Of a stretch of 64,000 nt of DNA, positions 9,498-19,267 are shown in pieces (within the stretch, counting starts at the first letter, position 1; the number at the start of each line of letters is the position of its first letter). Source of the DNA: Buttiauxella agrestis ATCC 33320 (GTDB lineage Bacteria > Pseudomonadota > Gammaproteobacteria > Enterobacterales > Enterobacteriaceae). The translations under genes and the position numbers were made by a program. The stretch covers positions 33,728-97,727 of the forward strand of contig NZ_JMPI01000061.1 in assembly GCF_000735355.1 (NCBI RefSeq), in the 5' to 3' direction. The notes under the pieces are model-generated. The model saw only the letters and a list, made by a program, of their open reading frames with translations, had not been told where the DNA came from and searched no databases.

Positions 9498-9593
9498 GTT
9501 ACGCCCAGCATGTTAATTTATGGCATGTAATAGGCAGGTCAGGGACTTTTGTACTTCCTGTTTTGATTTAGTTGGCAATTTTAGGTAGCAAAC

Positions 9594-10310
9594 ATGCAGA
9601 CCCCGCATATTCTTATCGTCGAAGACGAATTAGTAACACGCAACACGTTAAAGAGCATTTTTGAAGCTGAAGGCTATGATGTTTTTGAAGCGACCGATGG
9701 CGCTGAAATGCATCAGATCCTTTCTGATAATGACATCAACCTGGTCATTATGGATATCAATCTGCCAGGTAAAAATGGCCTGCTCCTGGCGCGTGAATTG
9801 CGTGAGCAAGCCAATGTGGCATTGATGTTCCTGACCGGCCGCGATAACGAAGTGGATAAAATCCTTGGTCTTGAAATCGGCGCAGATGATTACATCACTA
9901 AGCCATTCAACCCACGTGAATTAACCATTCGTGCGCGTAACTTGTTGTCTCGTACTATGAACCTGGGTGCAATCAGCGAAGAACGTCGTTCCGTTGAAAG
10001 CTACAAGTTCAATGGTTGGGAACTGGACATCAACAGCCGTTCACTGGTCAGCCCAAATGGCGAGCAGTACAAATTGCCGCGTAGCGAATTCCGCGCGATG
10101 CTGCACTTCTGCGAAAACCCTGGGAAAATTCAGTCTCGCGCTGAATTGCTGAAGAAAATGACAGGCCGTGAGCTTAAGCCGCACGACCGTACCGTTGACG
10201 TCACAATTCGTCGTATTCGTAAGCATTTCGAATCGACTCCAGATACACCTGAAATCATCGCCACCATCCATGGCGAAGGTTATCGCTTCTGCGGCGATTT
10301 ACAGGAATAA
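9594..10310 (+). CDS. arcA: aerobic respiration control response regulator ArcA
   Basis: A 238-residue OmpR-family regulator. The receiver domain (1-120) has the acidic pair near residues 10-11, the phosphoacceptor Asp54 in VIMDINLPG, and Lys in [12 protein letters not shown] winged-helix DNA-binding domain follows at about 135-235 ([19 protein letters not shown]). It is phosphorylated by ArcB, encoded elsewhere, and represses respiratory and TCA genes when the quinone pool is reduced. It is nearly identical to E. coli ArcA. The gene stands alone, with a long upstream region carrying an FNR-like site and a terminator 20 bases after the stop. Confidence 0.99.
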   Translation: MQTPHILIVEDELVTRNTLKSIFEAEGYDVFEATDGAEMHQILSDNDINLVIMDINLPGKNGLLLARELREQANVALMFLTGRDNEVDKILGLEIGADDYITKPFNPRELTIRARNLLSRTMNLGAISEERRSVESYKFNGWELDINSRSLVSPNGEQYKLPRSEFRAMLHFCENPGKIQSRAELLKKMTGRELKPHDRTVDVTIRRIRKHFESTPDTPEIIATIHGEGYRFCGDLQE

Positions 10311-10332
10311 ACCTGTAATCAACTTGAACACG

Positions 10333-10357
10333 AAAGGGCGGATTAAATCCGCCCTTT
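10333..10357 (+). terminator. arcA terminator
   Basis: Stem AAAGGGCGGAT / ATCCGCCCTTT (11 bp) with a TAA loop, followed by TCTTTTGCTTTT. It may also serve creD, which ends convergently at 10379. Confidence 0.9.
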
Positions 10358-10378
10358 TCTTTTGCTTTTAGAAAACCT

Positions 10379-11737
10379 CTATTTCCACAGGCGGAAGCGG
10401 TCAGGATCTTTCTGAGCGTCGCCAGTTTCCGGTATCTGCACTTTTTTACTCATACCGTACCAATCTGTATGACGGGTTAGCATCATAATGGCCGAAAGCA
10501 CCACAAAAAGGACTCCCGTACCAAGTAACAAAGCACTGTCCTCAGACTGAAGCAACTGCCAGAGCACAGCATCAAGCGTCAGCAAGCCGGTCGTAAACAT
10601 CAAACTGGTTTTCCAGCTGTTCAAAATGGCCTTCAAATAGAACCCATTAATCCCCGCACAAATCAGACTCGCCAGCAGCCAGGCGCCGTTAAACCCGATA
10701 TGTTCTGAGACCGCCAACAGAACGAGATAAAACATCACCAGCGATAGCCCAACCAACAAATACTGCATCGGGTGAACGCGCAAACCCGTCAGCGTCTCCA
10801 GCAGGAAGAAACTCATAAACGTCAAACCAATCAGTAAGATGGCATATTTAACAGCGCGATCGGTGAGTTGATATTGATCGACAGGATTTGCCACCGTCAC
10901 GCTAAAGGCTGGCAGGCGATCGACATCCACAATTTGTCCATCATAGAAGCTGGTGTTCAGGTTGTTGGCAAACCAGGTGCTCTGCCAATTAGCGGTAAAT
11001 CCGCTTTCCGTTACCGTGCGCTGTTGCGGCAGGAAATCGCCAATAAAGCTCGGATGCGGCCAGTTGCTGGTTAAAGTGAACTGGCTATTGCGCCCAAGCG
11101 GCACCACGGCAAGCTGTTTGGTGCCCATCAAGTCCAGACTAAAGCGAAGCGTGAGTTTCTCATCCTGGAGGTGCTCGGCAGGGAGAATGGCGTGCAGCCC
11201 CTGTTCGACGCCGGGTAAGTGACTCCCAGGTTCAATCGGATAAGATTTGCCGTTGATATCCAACTCGCCAACTTTACCGATACCGCGAGAGTCGCCTACT
11301 GCCAACACGACATACGGTGTGCCAATTTGAGTGTTACCGCTGAAATCATTATTGAGCTGCTGGCGGTTAAACGTGGCATCAAGCGTGATAGCTGTGCGCC
11401 AAATTTGCCCCTCGTAAATGCCGATATGTCGTGGCTCAACGGTCTGTTTTCCCACAATACTCAAGTTTTCCGGCAGATAGTAGCGAATGAAGCGGCGCTC
11501 TTTTTTAACCTCTTTATTGTCTTCCATAACGGTTGTCAGCTCGGTTATGGGAATGGCAATGAGCGGGCCGGTAATGGTTTGCGGGCCACTGGTACTCTGG
11601 CGCAGCGACTGCTCAACATCATCCCGATAACTACTACGCTCATCAATTAACGAACTCAGCATACTCAGCGGAATGAGCAACAGCAGCATGCAACCGAGTA
11701 AAGTCATCACTTTCCAGAACAACGCAGATTTCAACAT
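10379..11737 (-). CDS. creD: inner membrane protein CreD
   Basis: A 452-residue membrane protein with one N-terminal membrane helix (about 8-30), a large periplasmic region of some 250 residues, and five to six helices in the C-terminal third (YAILLIGLTFMSFFLLETL, then MQYLLVGLSLVMFYLVLLAV and so on), as in the CreD/CET family. CreD gives colicin E2 tolerance when overproduced; its molecular role is open. The ATG at 11737 follows GGAGGGGAAT; an upstream ATG at 11749 lies inside that ribosome-binding site and is rejected. It is separated from creC by 88 bases that hold a CreB tag, so it can be induced apart from creABC. Confidence 0.93.
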   Translation of the reverse strand: MLKSALFWKVMTLLGCMLLLLIPLSMLSSLIDERSSYRDDVEQSLRQSTSGPQTITGPLIAIPITELTTVMEDNKEVKKERRFIRYYLPENLSIVGKQTVEPRHIGIYEGQIWRTAITLDATFNRQQLNNDFSGNTQIGTPYVVLAVGDSRGIGKVGELDINGKSYPIEPGSHLPGVEQGLHAILPAEHLQDEKLTLRFSLDLMGTKQLAVVPLGRNSQFTLTSNWPHPSFIGDFLPQQRTVTESGFTANWQSTWFANNLNTSFYDGQIVDVDRLPAFSVTVANPVDQYQLTDRAVKYAILLIGLTFMSFFLLETLTGLRVHPMQYLLVGLSLVMFYLVLLAVSEHIGFNGAWLLASLICAGINGFYLKAILNSWKTSLMFTTGLLTLDAVLWQLLQSEDSALLLGTGVLFVVLSAIMMLTRHTDWYGMSKKVQIPETGDAQKDPDRFRLWK

Positions 11738-11800
11738 ATTCCCCTCCATATTTTGATGTGGCGAGGATAGCGAGCGTATGTGGGGGCTAAATGAAGTTAT

Positions 11801-11816
11801 GTGAAGAGACGGTGAA
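11801..11816 (-). promoter_or_regulatory. CreB binding site (cre tag) before creD
   Basis: On the creD strand TTCACCGTCTCTTCAC is an exact match to the cre tag TTCAC-N6-TTCAC. It lies in the creC-creD gap, 64 bases before the creD start. Confidence 0.88.
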
Positions 11817-11825
11817 GTGGCGAAA

Positions 11826-13253
11826 TTATTTTCCGGGGAGGCTCAGCCTGGCTTGCGCCCCACCCTCCGGGCGGTTCTCAAGCGTAATGGTGCCGCGATG
11901 CAGACGCGCGACTTCGCGCACAAAAGCCAGCCCTAAGCCGCTGCTCTTTTGCCCGTTGCTGCGGGGTAATGAATAGAAACGCTCAAAAACACGATCGCGA
12001 GCATAGTCCGGAATACCGCTTCCGGTATCCGTTACCAGGATAGCAATGCCGTCATCGGCATTTTCGATACTCAGCGTAATCTCACCGCCTGGCCGGGTGA
12101 AATCGAGCGCGTTATCCAGCAAATTCCCGATAGCCTGTTCTAGCAGCGCGAAGTCGCCTTCGACGATGGTGTCTTTCAGTGCGCTCTCATTGATGCTTAA
12201 CGAAATCTTTTTGCTATGAGCGATCACTTCACGGCTGTCGCACAAGGCAGAAAACAGTGCGGCCAGATGAATCGGCTGCGGTATGATTTCCGCCCGGCTT
12301 TCGAGTTTTGCCTGGCGTAATAAATTATCCACCAGTTGCTGCATACGCAGATTTTGCTGAAGAATGTTCCCCGAAAATTTCTCAATCACCTCCGGTGGCG
12401 GGCCTTCACGCAAAATTTCAGCCGCCCCCCGAATTGCCGCCAGAGGGCTTTTCAGCTCATGCGTTAACGCATGAACATACTGTTCGATATAACTTTTCCC
12501 TTCGAGTTTCAGGCGCATGCTTTCGAGCGCTAACGCCAGTTTGCGCAATTCGCTGCTGCCGGGTTTGGGTAGCGGGAGAGGATGTTCTTCGGTGACTGAA
12601 TCGGCGTAACGCACAAGCTGACCAATTGAGCGATTAATCCATAACACCACCCCGAAGCCAATCATCAGCGCGATACCCAGTAACGCAACGCCCGCCCACA
12701 GAATTCGGCGCTCGCTACGATGAATCACGGGTTCCAGAGCGCTATTAGGTTTCCCAACACTGAGCACACCGACAATATTGACCCCGTCGCGCACGGGAGC
12801 GGCCACGTACATTACGGTGCTTTCAGGTTTATTGGCATTGACTGGCGTACTGCGCGCGCCATATTTCCCTTGCAGGGTCAGCCACACATCATTCCAGCGC
12901 GAGTAATCCTGGCCCGTTGCTTTGCCGCTGGAATCGAACAAAACAATGCCTTTCGCATCCGTCAGGTAGACACGATATTCATTTCGGGATTTGGTAATAC
13001 CGCCGATATTGGCCTGAAAGTTATGTTGATTAAGGCGGGAAAATGCTTGCGCGAGTTGCCCGTTTTGCGCATTTCCAGCCAGCATGTCGGCACGCGCAAA
13101 CTCGGCAAGTAACGTTGCGGTATCAATCAATGTTCCCTCGGTTGCTCGTCGAACACCGGGTTTCACTTCTTGTAAAAAAATCGACAGCACAAACCAGGCC
13201 GCAATTGCCACAATCAGAAAATAGCCCAGCAACAAGCGCATACCGATGCGCAT
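11826..13253 (-). CDS. creC: sensor histidine kinase CreC
   Basis: A 475-residue inner-membrane kinase. It has a first membrane helix at about 7-27, a periplasmic sensor region, a second helix at about 184-206, a HAMP-like linker, a HisKA domain with the phosphoacceptor His265 in HALTHELKSPLAAI, and HATPase motifs (NLLDNALDF, DTGSGIPDYARDRVFERFY, GLGLAFVREVARLH). It phosphorylates CreB in response to fermentative growth or a change of carbon source. Its ATG overlaps the creB stop (TAATG), coupling translation of the pair. Confidence 0.96.
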   Translation of the reverse strand: MRIGMRLLLGYFLIVAIAAWFVLSIFLQEVKPGVRRATEGTLIDTATLLAEFARADMLAGNAQNGQLAQAFSRLNQHNFQANIGGITKSRNEYRVYLTDAKGIVLFDSSGKATGQDYSRWNDVWLTLQGKYGARSTPVNANKPESTVMYVAAPVRDGVNIVGVLSVGKPNSALEPVIHRSERRILWAGVALLGIALMIGFGVVLWINRSIGQLVRYADSVTEEHPLPLPKPGSSELRKLALALESMRLKLEGKSYIEQYVHALTHELKSPLAAIRGAAEILREGPPPEVIEKFSGNILQQNLRMQQLVDNLLRQAKLESRAEIIPQPIHLAALFSALCDSREVIAHSKKISLSINESALKDTIVEGDFALLEQAIGNLLDNALDFTRPGGEITLSIENADDGIAILVTDTGSGIPDYARDRVFERFYSLPRSNGQKSSGLGLAFVREVARLHRGTITLENRPEGGAQARLSLPGK

Positions 13254-13948
13254 TAGTTCACTCCCAGGCTGTAACCCAGGCCACGGTGCGTGTTAATGGG
13301 GGAAAGATCAGGATTAATAGCCCGGAGTTTGGCTCGCAGGGTTTTGATGTGAGTATCCACGGTGCGATCAAAACTTTCTTCCGCCGTGCTCCAGACTAAT
13401 TCCATGAGTTGCTGGCGCGAAAATACACGCCCTGGCCACTGCAAAAAAATCTTCAGCATCAAATATTCATAGCGAGTGAGATGCAAAGGTTGCTGGCACC
13501 AGGTGATCAGCGCAGCCAATTCGTTAAGTTCAAACAATCCAATACGCTGAACGCTTGCCCCGGTATTTTGCCGCTGCTTGTGTAAACGGCGCAAAACGGT
13601 TCGCACCCTCGCACACACTTCCCGCGGGGAGAATGGTTTGGCGATATAGTCATCCGCGCCAATTTCGAGGCCAATCAACCGGTCGACCTCTTCGCTTCGC
13701 GCCGTCAGAAACAGTAACGGTAATTCTGGATAATCAGCCAACAAGCGACGACATAACTCAAAACCATTAATGTCTGGCAGGCCAACGTCCAGAATCGCCA
13801 GGTCCGGACGCGCAACACGCGCCGCATCCAGCACTGGCAAACCGCGATCAAACCCGCGCACCACAAAGCCTTCTTGTTGCAACGTGTAGATAAGCGTATC
13901 GGCGATACTGGCTTCATCCTCAACTAACCAGATTGTGGCCTGACTCAT
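13253..13948 (-). CDS. creB: response regulator CreB
   Basis: A 231-residue OmpR-family regulator. The receiver domain has acidic residues 10-12 (VEDE), phosphoacceptor Asp54 in ILDVGLPDINGFEL, and Lys in DDYIAKPFSPREV. The C-terminal winged helix contains ESFDRTVDTHIKTLRAKLRA. It activates cre-tagged promoters, including creD here. Two adjacent ATG codons are available at 13951 and 13948; the second has better spacing from AGGAG and matches the K-12 length more closely. The gene lies 13 bases after the creA stop and overlaps creC by one base. Confidence 0.96.
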   Translation of the reverse strand: MSQATIWLVEDEASIADTLIYTLQQEGFVVRGFDRGLPVLDAARVARPDLAILDVGLPDINGFELCRRLLADYPELPLLFLTARSEEVDRLIGLEIGADDYIAKPFSPREVCARVRTVLRRLHKQRQNTGASVQRIGLFELNELAALITWCQQPLHLTRYEYLMLKIFLQWPGRVFSRQQLMELVWSTAEESFDRTVDTHIKTLRAKLRAINPDLSPINTHRGLGYSLGVN

Positions 13949-13961
13949 CATTCGCTCCTGG

Positions 13962-14432
13962 TTACTTCCACGGCATAATTGGCACGGCACTTAGCGCGTT
14001 TTTTGGCGAGCCGTCGACGACTTTGTCAGAATAAGCCAGGTATGCCAGCGTGTTACGTTTTGCATCGTAAAAACGAACCACTTGCAGCTTTTTAAAGACC
14101 AGCGATGTCCGTTTCTGGAACACCACATCTCCCTGAGTTTTACCCGCTTTAATTTTCTCGCTCAGTTCTACCGGTCCCACTTGCTGGCAGGAAATTGCCG
14201 CATCTGATGTATCTTCGGCAAGACCTAAACCACCTTTAATGCCACCTGTTTTTGCGCGACTGATATAACAGGTCACGTTTTTAACATCAGGGTCGTCAAA
14301 CGCCTCAACGACGATTTTATGGTCAGGGCCAAATATTTTGAAAACCGTGTCAACCGAGCCAATTTGCTCTGCCCGAACACCCAATGAAATCAACATTAAT
14401 GAACCCAGTACAACTAAAACTTTATATTTCAT
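13962..14432 (-). CDS. creA: CreA, secreted protein of the cre operon
   Basis: A 156-residue protein with a Sec signal peptide ([21 protein letters not shown], cleavage near residue 21), then the conserved [19 protein letters not shown] of the CreA family (DUF830). Its function is not established; it is predicted to be periplasmic. It is the first gene of creABC, transcribed divergently from rob. No cysteine for lipid attachment is seen at the cleavage site. Confidence 0.93.
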   Translation of the reverse strand: MKYKVLVVLGSLMLISLGVRAEQIGSVDTVFKIFGPDHKIVVEAFDDPDVKNVTCYISRAKTGGIKGGLGLAEDTSDAAISCQQVGPVELSEKIKAGKTQGDVVFQKRTSLVFKKLQVVRFYDAKRNTLAYLAYSDKVVDGSPKNALSAVPIMPWK

Positions 14433-14538
14433 ATTGTTACCATTGGTTAAGATTGCATGTAGGGACTATTAACTTTTTCGACCAGAAAGTCGTTAAATAT
14501 CACGTTATTAATAAAATTATCAGAATGAGTAGCTAATT

Positions 14539-14557
14539 TTGGCACGACTTGTTAAAA
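14539..14557 (+). promoter_or_regulatory. marbox upstream of rob
   Basis: TTGGCACGACTTGTTAAAA matches the marbox pattern AYnGCAC-N5-RYYAAAY at the GCAC and GTTAAA cores. It lies upstream of a TATCAT -10-like hexamer (14590-14595) and about 85 bases before the rob start, consistent with control by MarA/SoxS/Rob. Confidence 0.6.
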
Positions 14558-14639
14558 AAAACTCTGAATGTCATAACAACAAAAAGTGCTATCATCGCCC
14601 ACATTAACGGCACTCACCGTGTCAGGATGAGGATATTAT

Positions 14640-15509
14640 ATGGATCAGGCAGGGATCATTCGCGATCTATTAACCTGGCTAGAAGGCCATCTGGATCAGC
14701 CTCTGTCACTGGATAATGTGGCGGCAAAAGCAGGCTATTCCAAGTGGCATCTACAACGGATGTTCAAAGATGTCACGGGTCATGCCATTGGTGCATACAT
14801 TCGTGCGCGTCGTTTATCTAAATCCGCCGTAGCATTGCGATTGACCGCGCGTCCAATTCTGGATATTGCCTTACAATATCGTTTTGACTCGCAACAGACG
14901 TTTACTCGCGCCTTCAAAAAACAATTTACTCAAACGCCTGCATTGTACCGTCGTTCTCCTGACTGGAGCGCTTTCGGCATGCGTCCGCCGTTGCGTTTAG
15001 ATGAGTATGCACTGCCGCAAGCGCAGTTTGTCACGCTACCAGAAACTCACCTGGTTGGCGTCACGCAAAGTTATAGCTGCACGCTTGAACAAATATCTGA
15101 TTTCCGTAACGAAATGCGCATTCAGTTCTGGACGCAGTTCCTGGGGAACTCTCCAACTTTGCCACGTGTACTTTACGGTTTGCATGAGCCGCGCCCAAGC
15201 ATTGAGCGTGATGACGAGCAGGAAGTGTTTTATACCACGGCACTCGCGCCAGAACTGGCGAACGGGTTCTTGCCCGATTCCCATCCAGTCAGGCTGGAAG
15301 GCGGCGACTACGTGCAGTTCGACTACGAAGGCCCAGGCACCGGTTTGCAGGAATTTATCCTGACGATATACGGTACCTGTATGCCATCGCTGAACCTGAC
15401 GCGTCGCAAAGGTCAGGATATCGAACGCTTCTTCCCGCAAGAAGAAGCGCGTGTTCAGGACCGACCAATGCAAATCAGATGTGAATATCTGATTCCTGTA
15501 CGTCGTTAA
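14640..15509 (+). CDS. rob: right oriC-binding transcriptional activator Rob
   Basis: A 289-residue AraC/XylS-family activator with its two helix-turn-helix motifs at the N-terminus (residues 8-110, with AAKAGYSKWHLQRMFKDVTG and DIALQYRFDSQQTFTRAFKK) and a GyrI-like effector domain from about 125 to the end. In E. coli Rob activates the mar/sox/rob regulon, including acrAB, on binding bile salts or fatty acids. The stop codon overlaps the gpmB stop on the other strand (TTAA, 15506-15509), so no intergenic terminator exists between them. Confidence 0.97.
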   Translation: MDQAGIIRDLLTWLEGHLDQPLSLDNVAAKAGYSKWHLQRMFKDVTGHAIGAYIRARRLSKSAVALRLTARPILDIALQYRFDSQQTFTRAFKKQFTQTPALYRRSPDWSAFGMRPPLRLDEYALPQAQFVTLPETHLVGVTQSYSCTLEQISDFRNEMRIQFWTQFLGNSPTLPRVLYGLHEPRPSIERDDEQEVFYTTALAPELANGFLPDSHPVRLEGGDYVQFDYEGPGTGLQEFILTIYGTCMPSLNLTRRKGQDIERFFPQEEARVQDRPMQIRCEYLIPVRR

Positions 15510-16153
15510 CGCTGTAACTCATCCAACGCAGGGGCGTCTAAATGCGAGATGTCCCCTGCCGTTTCAACCACCCAGCCAGAAGCCAGCCACGGACTTTGTT
15601 GGTGATCCACCCGAGAAATCGAACAGTTTCTTAAACGTAAGCGACGTTCAGCCCAGGCGGGCAAACCCAGAATCGTACTCACCAGGCAACCCAGCGCCAT
15701 ACCATGACTCACCAGCAACGGACGACTCCCCGCAGGTAAATCCAGGCAAGCATTTAAAGCCGCGTGCATACGTTCGCTCATCTCCAACATGCTTTCACCG
15801 TCGGGAATTCGACCATCAGCCGTGCCATTGACGAGTTGACGACGCCAGCCCTCTTCTTCTTCATTTAGCGTGTCCAGATTGCGGCGTTCCAGAACGCCCA
15901 TATCCAGCTCGCGTAAACGGGCATCCAGCGTGACATCCACACCACACGCCATCGCAATGATCTCAGCGGTGCGGCGGGTACGCCCCAAATCACTGGCAAT
16001 CACATGCGTAATGCCCAACGTTTTGACACGCTCAGCCACCTGCTCGGCCTGACGTTCTCCTTTTTCAGTCAGCGCACTGTCTGACTGGCCCTGAATGCGG
16101 CGCTGCGCATTCCACTGCGTTTCGCCGTGGCGAACAAGGTATACCTGTAACAT
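15506..16153 (-). CDS. gpmB: phosphoglycerate mutase-family phosphatase GpmB (YtjC)
   Basis: A 215-residue histidine phosphatase superfamily protein. The catalytic RHGET motif lies at residues 8-12 ([11 protein letters not shown]) and the second catalytic histidine in [12 protein letters not shown]. It is named as a cofactor-dependent phosphoglycerate mutase, but mutase activity of GpmB in E. coli is doubtful and a sugar-phosphate phosphatase role is likely. It is tail-to-tail with rob and divergent from yjjX with a 45-base gap. Confidence 0.93.
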   Translation of the reverse strand: MLQVYLVRHGETQWNAQRRIQGQSDSALTEKGERQAEQVAERVKTLGITHVIASDLGRTRRTAEIIAMACGVDVTLDARLRELDMGVLERRNLDTLNEEEEGWRRQLVNGTADGRIPDGESMLEMSERMHAALNACLDLPAGSRPLLVSHGMALGCLVSTILGLPAWAERRLRLRNCSISRVDHQQSPWLASGWVVETAGDISHLDAPALDELQR

Positions 16154-16198
16154 GCGTTTTTTCCGTTATACTGCGGCAACAATTTCTTGAGAGTTTCA

Positions 16199-16720
16199 AT
16201 GATTATGTACCATGTCGTCTGCGCAACAACCAATCCTGCCAAAATTCAGGCAATTCTCCAGGCATTCGACGATATCTATGGTGAGGGATGCTGCCATATT
16301 GAACCCGTCGCCGTCGATAGTGGCGTGCCCGAACAGCCATTCGGAAACCATGAAACGCGAACTGGCGCACGATGCCGAATTATGAATGCTCGCCAGGTTC
16401 GCCCTGAAGCAGATTTTTGGGTGGCGGTTGAAGCAGGAATTGACGACGACAGTACGTTTAGCTGGGTCGTTATTGAAAACCACAAGCAGCGCGGTGAAGC
16501 CCGTTCGGCAACCCTTCCGCTGCCTGCCATCATTCTTGAGAAAGTCCGGGCAGGCGAAGCGTTAGGGCCAGTGATGTCGGCCTATACCGGGATTGATAAG
16601 ATTGGTAATAAAGAAGGGGCGATTGGTGTCTTTACCGCCGGGAAACTGACACGCAGTAGCGTTTATCACCAGGCCGTGATTCTGGCATTAAGCCCGTTCC
16701 ACAACTCGATGTATCACTAG
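16199..16720 (+). CDS. yjjX: inosine/xanthosine triphosphatase YjjX
   Basis: A 173-residue house-cleaning NTPase (ITPase/XTPase family, DUF84) that hydrolyses non-canonical purine NTPs. The start [18 protein letters not shown] is the Maf/ITPase-like nucleotide-binding loop; [11 protein letters not shown] and the [13 protein letters not shown] segment are family-typical. The ATG at 16199 is used because TTGAGAG stands 5 bases before it; ATG 16205 is closer to the K-12 N-terminus and remains possible. Its TAG overlaps the trpR stop on the other strand. Confidence 0.92.
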   Translation: MIMYHVVCATTNPAKIQAILQAFDDIYGEGCCHIEPVAVDSGVPEQPFGNHETRTGARCRIMNARQVRPEADFWVAVEAGIDDDSTFSWVVIENHKQRGEARSATLPLPAIILEKVRAGEALGPVMSAYTGIDKIGNKEGAIGVFTAGKLTRSSVYHQAVILALSPFHNSMYH

Positions 16721-17046
16721 TTTTTACTGGCTAATAATTCCTGCTCCAGCCAGGCACGCAACGCAGGCGGGGCAGATTTCAGGCTATTGGAGCCACGAGT
16801 GATTGTCGCAATCCCCGCGCCAAGCTCGTTTTTAAGCTCACGCTGGCTCATCTCACCACGCAGTAACTCTTCAATGATTCTGACGCGCGTCCCCAGGGCT
16901 GTGCGTTCGTCTGGCGTCAGCAACAGCATAAGCAGCGGCATGTGCAGCTGCTTATCGAACGATTGCTGTAGCAGCTCCACAAAGCGGAGCCACTCTTGAT
17001 TACTTTGCTCGGCGTGCTCTGCCGAATATTGAGAGTGCTGAGTCAT
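16717..17046 (-). CDS. trpR: trp operon repressor TrpR
   Basis: A 109-residue all-helical repressor that dimerises, binds L-tryptophan and represses trp, aroH and its own gene. The helix-turn-helix is seen in [20 protein letters not shown]. The N-terminal half includes the conserved [15 protein letters not shown] helix. A trp operator covers its own promoter region. It is tail-to-tail with yjjX with a 4-base overlap (CTAG) and starts 55 bases beyond the slt stop. Confidence 0.97.
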   Translation of the reverse strand: MTQHSQYSAEHAEQSNQEWLRFVELLQQSFDKQLHMPLLMLLLTPDERTALGTRVRIIEELLRGEMSQRELKNELGAGIATITRGSNSLKSAPPALRAWLEQELLASKN

Positions 17047-17057
17047 GTTATGCCACC

Positions 17058-17075
17058 ATACTATTCAACTAGTAC
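17058..17075 (-). promoter_or_regulatory. trp operator before trpR
   Basis: On the trpR strand GTACTAGTTGAATAGTAT matches the E. coli operator GTACTAGTTAACTAGTAC at 15 of 18 bases. It lies 12 bases upstream of the trpR start and indicates autoregulation. Confidence 0.78.
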
Positions 17076-17101
17076 AATACAATATCACAACCCCCACAAA
17101 A

Positions 17102-19036
17102 TCAATAACGGCGTTGCCACTCTCCATCGGTCAGCAGCGGTTTAGATTTGCCCATGAAATAGCTGTAGTAGGCATCGTAAGCCAGCACGTTTTTCACATA
17201 TCCGCGCGTTTCAGAGAAAGGAATACTTTCAACGAAGGCCACTGCGTCGATGCGCCCGGCGCTGTTACCCAGCCAGGTTCTGACACGTCCCGGACCAGCG
17301 TTATACGCCGCTGATGAGAAAATCCGGTTATTCTCAAATTGCTGAGAAACATACTGCAAATAGCTGGTGCCGATGTTGATGTTGGTATCCGGGTCCAGTA
17401 GCTGATTAGTGCTGGTGTAACCTGGAATATTAAACATCTTCACGGTGTGCGTCGCAGTACCCGGCATAATTTGCATTAAACCACTCGCGCCAACAGGCGA
17501 TCTTACTTTAGGGTTCCAGGCACTTTCCTGCCGCGCAATCGCCATTGCGTAGCTTTGCGAGATATCTTTTCCGCTCACGTAACGAGAGAAAATATCTTTG
17601 TACGCCAGCGGGAAGCGCTCTTCGAGATGATCCCAAAGTTTTCCGGCGATCGTTGCCTGCACACTCAGATCCCACCAGTTTTGCTCAAACGCGTAACGCG
17701 CTAACCCTTCCTGCTCGGGTTTACTGCGGCTGGTGATCAAATTCGCCCATTCGCTGCGGGCGGTATTATCCAGATTCCAGTACATCAGTTCGCGTACACG
17801 CGCCATTTCGGGCCCCTGAACCAACGCTGGGTTTACCGCAACCGCTTTATCAACGCGTAACGGATATTCTTCCCCTAAACGCTGCGCTGCCACCATCGGG
17901 TAGAAACCCCGTTGCTGCATCAGTGAATGGAGAATTTCTTTGGCTTCCGTTTCACGGCCACGCTCCATCAGCAGATCCGCTTGCCAGTAGCGCCATTCAT
18001 CTTTCTCTTTGGCTTCCATCGGCAAACGCGCAAGCCAGGTATTCAGACCATTTCGATCGCCCGTACCCAGCGCCATTCGCACGCGTCGTTCAACTAAACT
18101 TGTGGACTCCGAACGCATAATCGCATCATCACGCCAGGCAGCCTGTTCGGCAGTGATATCGTTGCCCATCAAACGCCAGGCCACGGTGTCTCTTAGCTCC
18201 TGAGCCTGAGAGTCGTTAAGTTGCTGCGCCTGAACAAGCGATGGAATCATCATGCGCGCATTTTCTACGTCATCGCGTGCTACACGCGTGAATGCAATGG
18301 CGACAGCCTGACGAGTGAAGTCAGTGGCACCAACTGAACGGGCAAACGTTAGTACCGTATTAGGATCGTTTTGCAGGCTAATGAGCGCGCTGGATATGGT
18401 CTGGTAGTCGGCTGGCATTTGGCTCGCCAGATTGTTAACCAACGAAGTATTACCTTCTTTCATCGCCAGGCGGATACGTTCCAGATACGCCAGCGGATCC
18501 AGGCTGCCGGACGAACGCCACGCCGAGAATAAACGGTCACAGCTCGACGGCTGGTTTTTACCTGTCAACCACAAATCTTTAGCACCCGCCCATGCAGCAT
18601 CTGCCTGCCCGGTGTTAAATTTCGCGTAGTAATAATTACATTTGGCTTCTGTTGTGCCCGGTTGATCAGGGCTGAATGCCAGCAAGCCACGCCAGTCTTC
18701 ACGGCGCGCCAGTTCATTCACAAAACGTGATTTCAGCACCCGCGCTGGCGGAAGTGTTGGGTTGGCTGCAATAAATTGGCTGACGACGAGCGTTGGCTCA
18801 TTCATTAAGTCGTCAGTAATCTGGCGATATTCGAGATAGGGATACAGCGGATAATCTTGCAAAGTGGGCATTATTCGCGCCACCACATCCATTTGCTTGC
18901 TATCCCATGCTTGTTTGATTTGCGCGTAGCGGCTGCGCTGCTCGTCCAGAGAATCCGCACGAACTGCATGAGTTATTGCCGCAAGAGTTACCATCGCCAC
19001 CAGCAATTGCCCTACGACTTGTTTGGCTTTCCCCAC
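17102..19036 (-). CDS. slt: soluble lytic murein transglycosylase (Slt70)
   Basis: A 644-residue periplasmic enzyme that cleaves the MurNAc-GlcNAc bond of peptidoglycan, forming 1,6-anhydro ends. A signal peptide ends near ADS (residues 1-27). A long alpha-superhelical U-domain follows, and the C-terminal lysozyme-like domain has the catalytic Glu in ARQESAWNPKVRSPVGASGL with LMQIMPGTA. The start is GTG, with AGGAG 7-8 bases before it. It is monocistronic and divergent from ettA. Confidence 0.97.
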   Translation of the reverse strand: MGKAKQVVGQLLVAMVTLAAITHAVRADSLDEQRSRYAQIKQAWDSKQMDVVARIMPTLQDYPLYPYLEYRQITDDLMNEPTLVVSQFIAANPTLPPARVLKSRFVNELARREDWRGLLAFSPDQPGTTEAKCNYYYAKFNTGQADAAWAGAKDLWLTGKNQPSSCDRLFSAWRSSGSLDPLAYLERIRLAMKEGNTSLVNNLASQMPADYQTISSALISLQNDPNTVLTFARSVGATDFTRQAVAIAFTRVARDDVENARMMIPSLVQAQQLNDSQAQELRDTVAWRLMGNDITAEQAAWRDDAIMRSESTSLVERRVRMALGTGDRNGLNTWLARLPMEAKEKDEWRYWQADLLMERGRETEAKEILHSLMQQRGFYPMVAAQRLGEEYPLRVDKAVAVNPALVQGPEMARVRELMYWNLDNTARSEWANLITSRSKPEQEGLARYAFEQNWWDLSVQATIAGKLWDHLEERFPLAYKDIFSRYVSGKDISQSYAMAIARQESAWNPKVRSPVGASGLMQIMPGTATHTVKMFNIPGYTSTNQLLDPDTNINIGTSYLQYVSQQFENNRIFSSAAYNAGPGRVRTWLGNSAGRIDAVAFVESIPFSETRGYVKNVLAYDAYYSYFMGKSKPLLTDGEWQRRY

Positions 19037-19267
19037 AAGTTCTCCTCACATGTTCACGGGCAGCATCATGCCGCCATTAATTACTTCATGCTAACCCTGG
19101 TATTGCAGTTTCGCCACGCCAGAGGGTGTTATTTTGTCTTTAAAAGCGTTAAGGCTGTTCCGGGTAACACATCCCGCTTCCCCTGCTGGGATTACCAGCT
19201 GAAAACGGCTACACTTCGCCACTGATATGTACCATCTTACATCACGAAAAAGAGGCGAAGTCGCACT

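Larger units (their letters stand above)
8955..9593. other. long AT-rich intergenic region upstream of arcA
   Basis: About 640 bases between the divergent yjtD and arcA genes. It holds promoters for both genes, an FNR-like site at 9300-9313 and a yjjY-like small reading frame on the minus strand (9366-9497). The first 300 bases are AT-rich and I see no gene in them. A long arcA leader is also a feature of E. coli. Confidence 0.6.

Noticed and set aside
9333..9530. 65-codon plus-strand frame before arcA
   Set aside because: It is the opposite strand of the yjjY-like frame, has no good ribosome-binding site and no similarity that I know.
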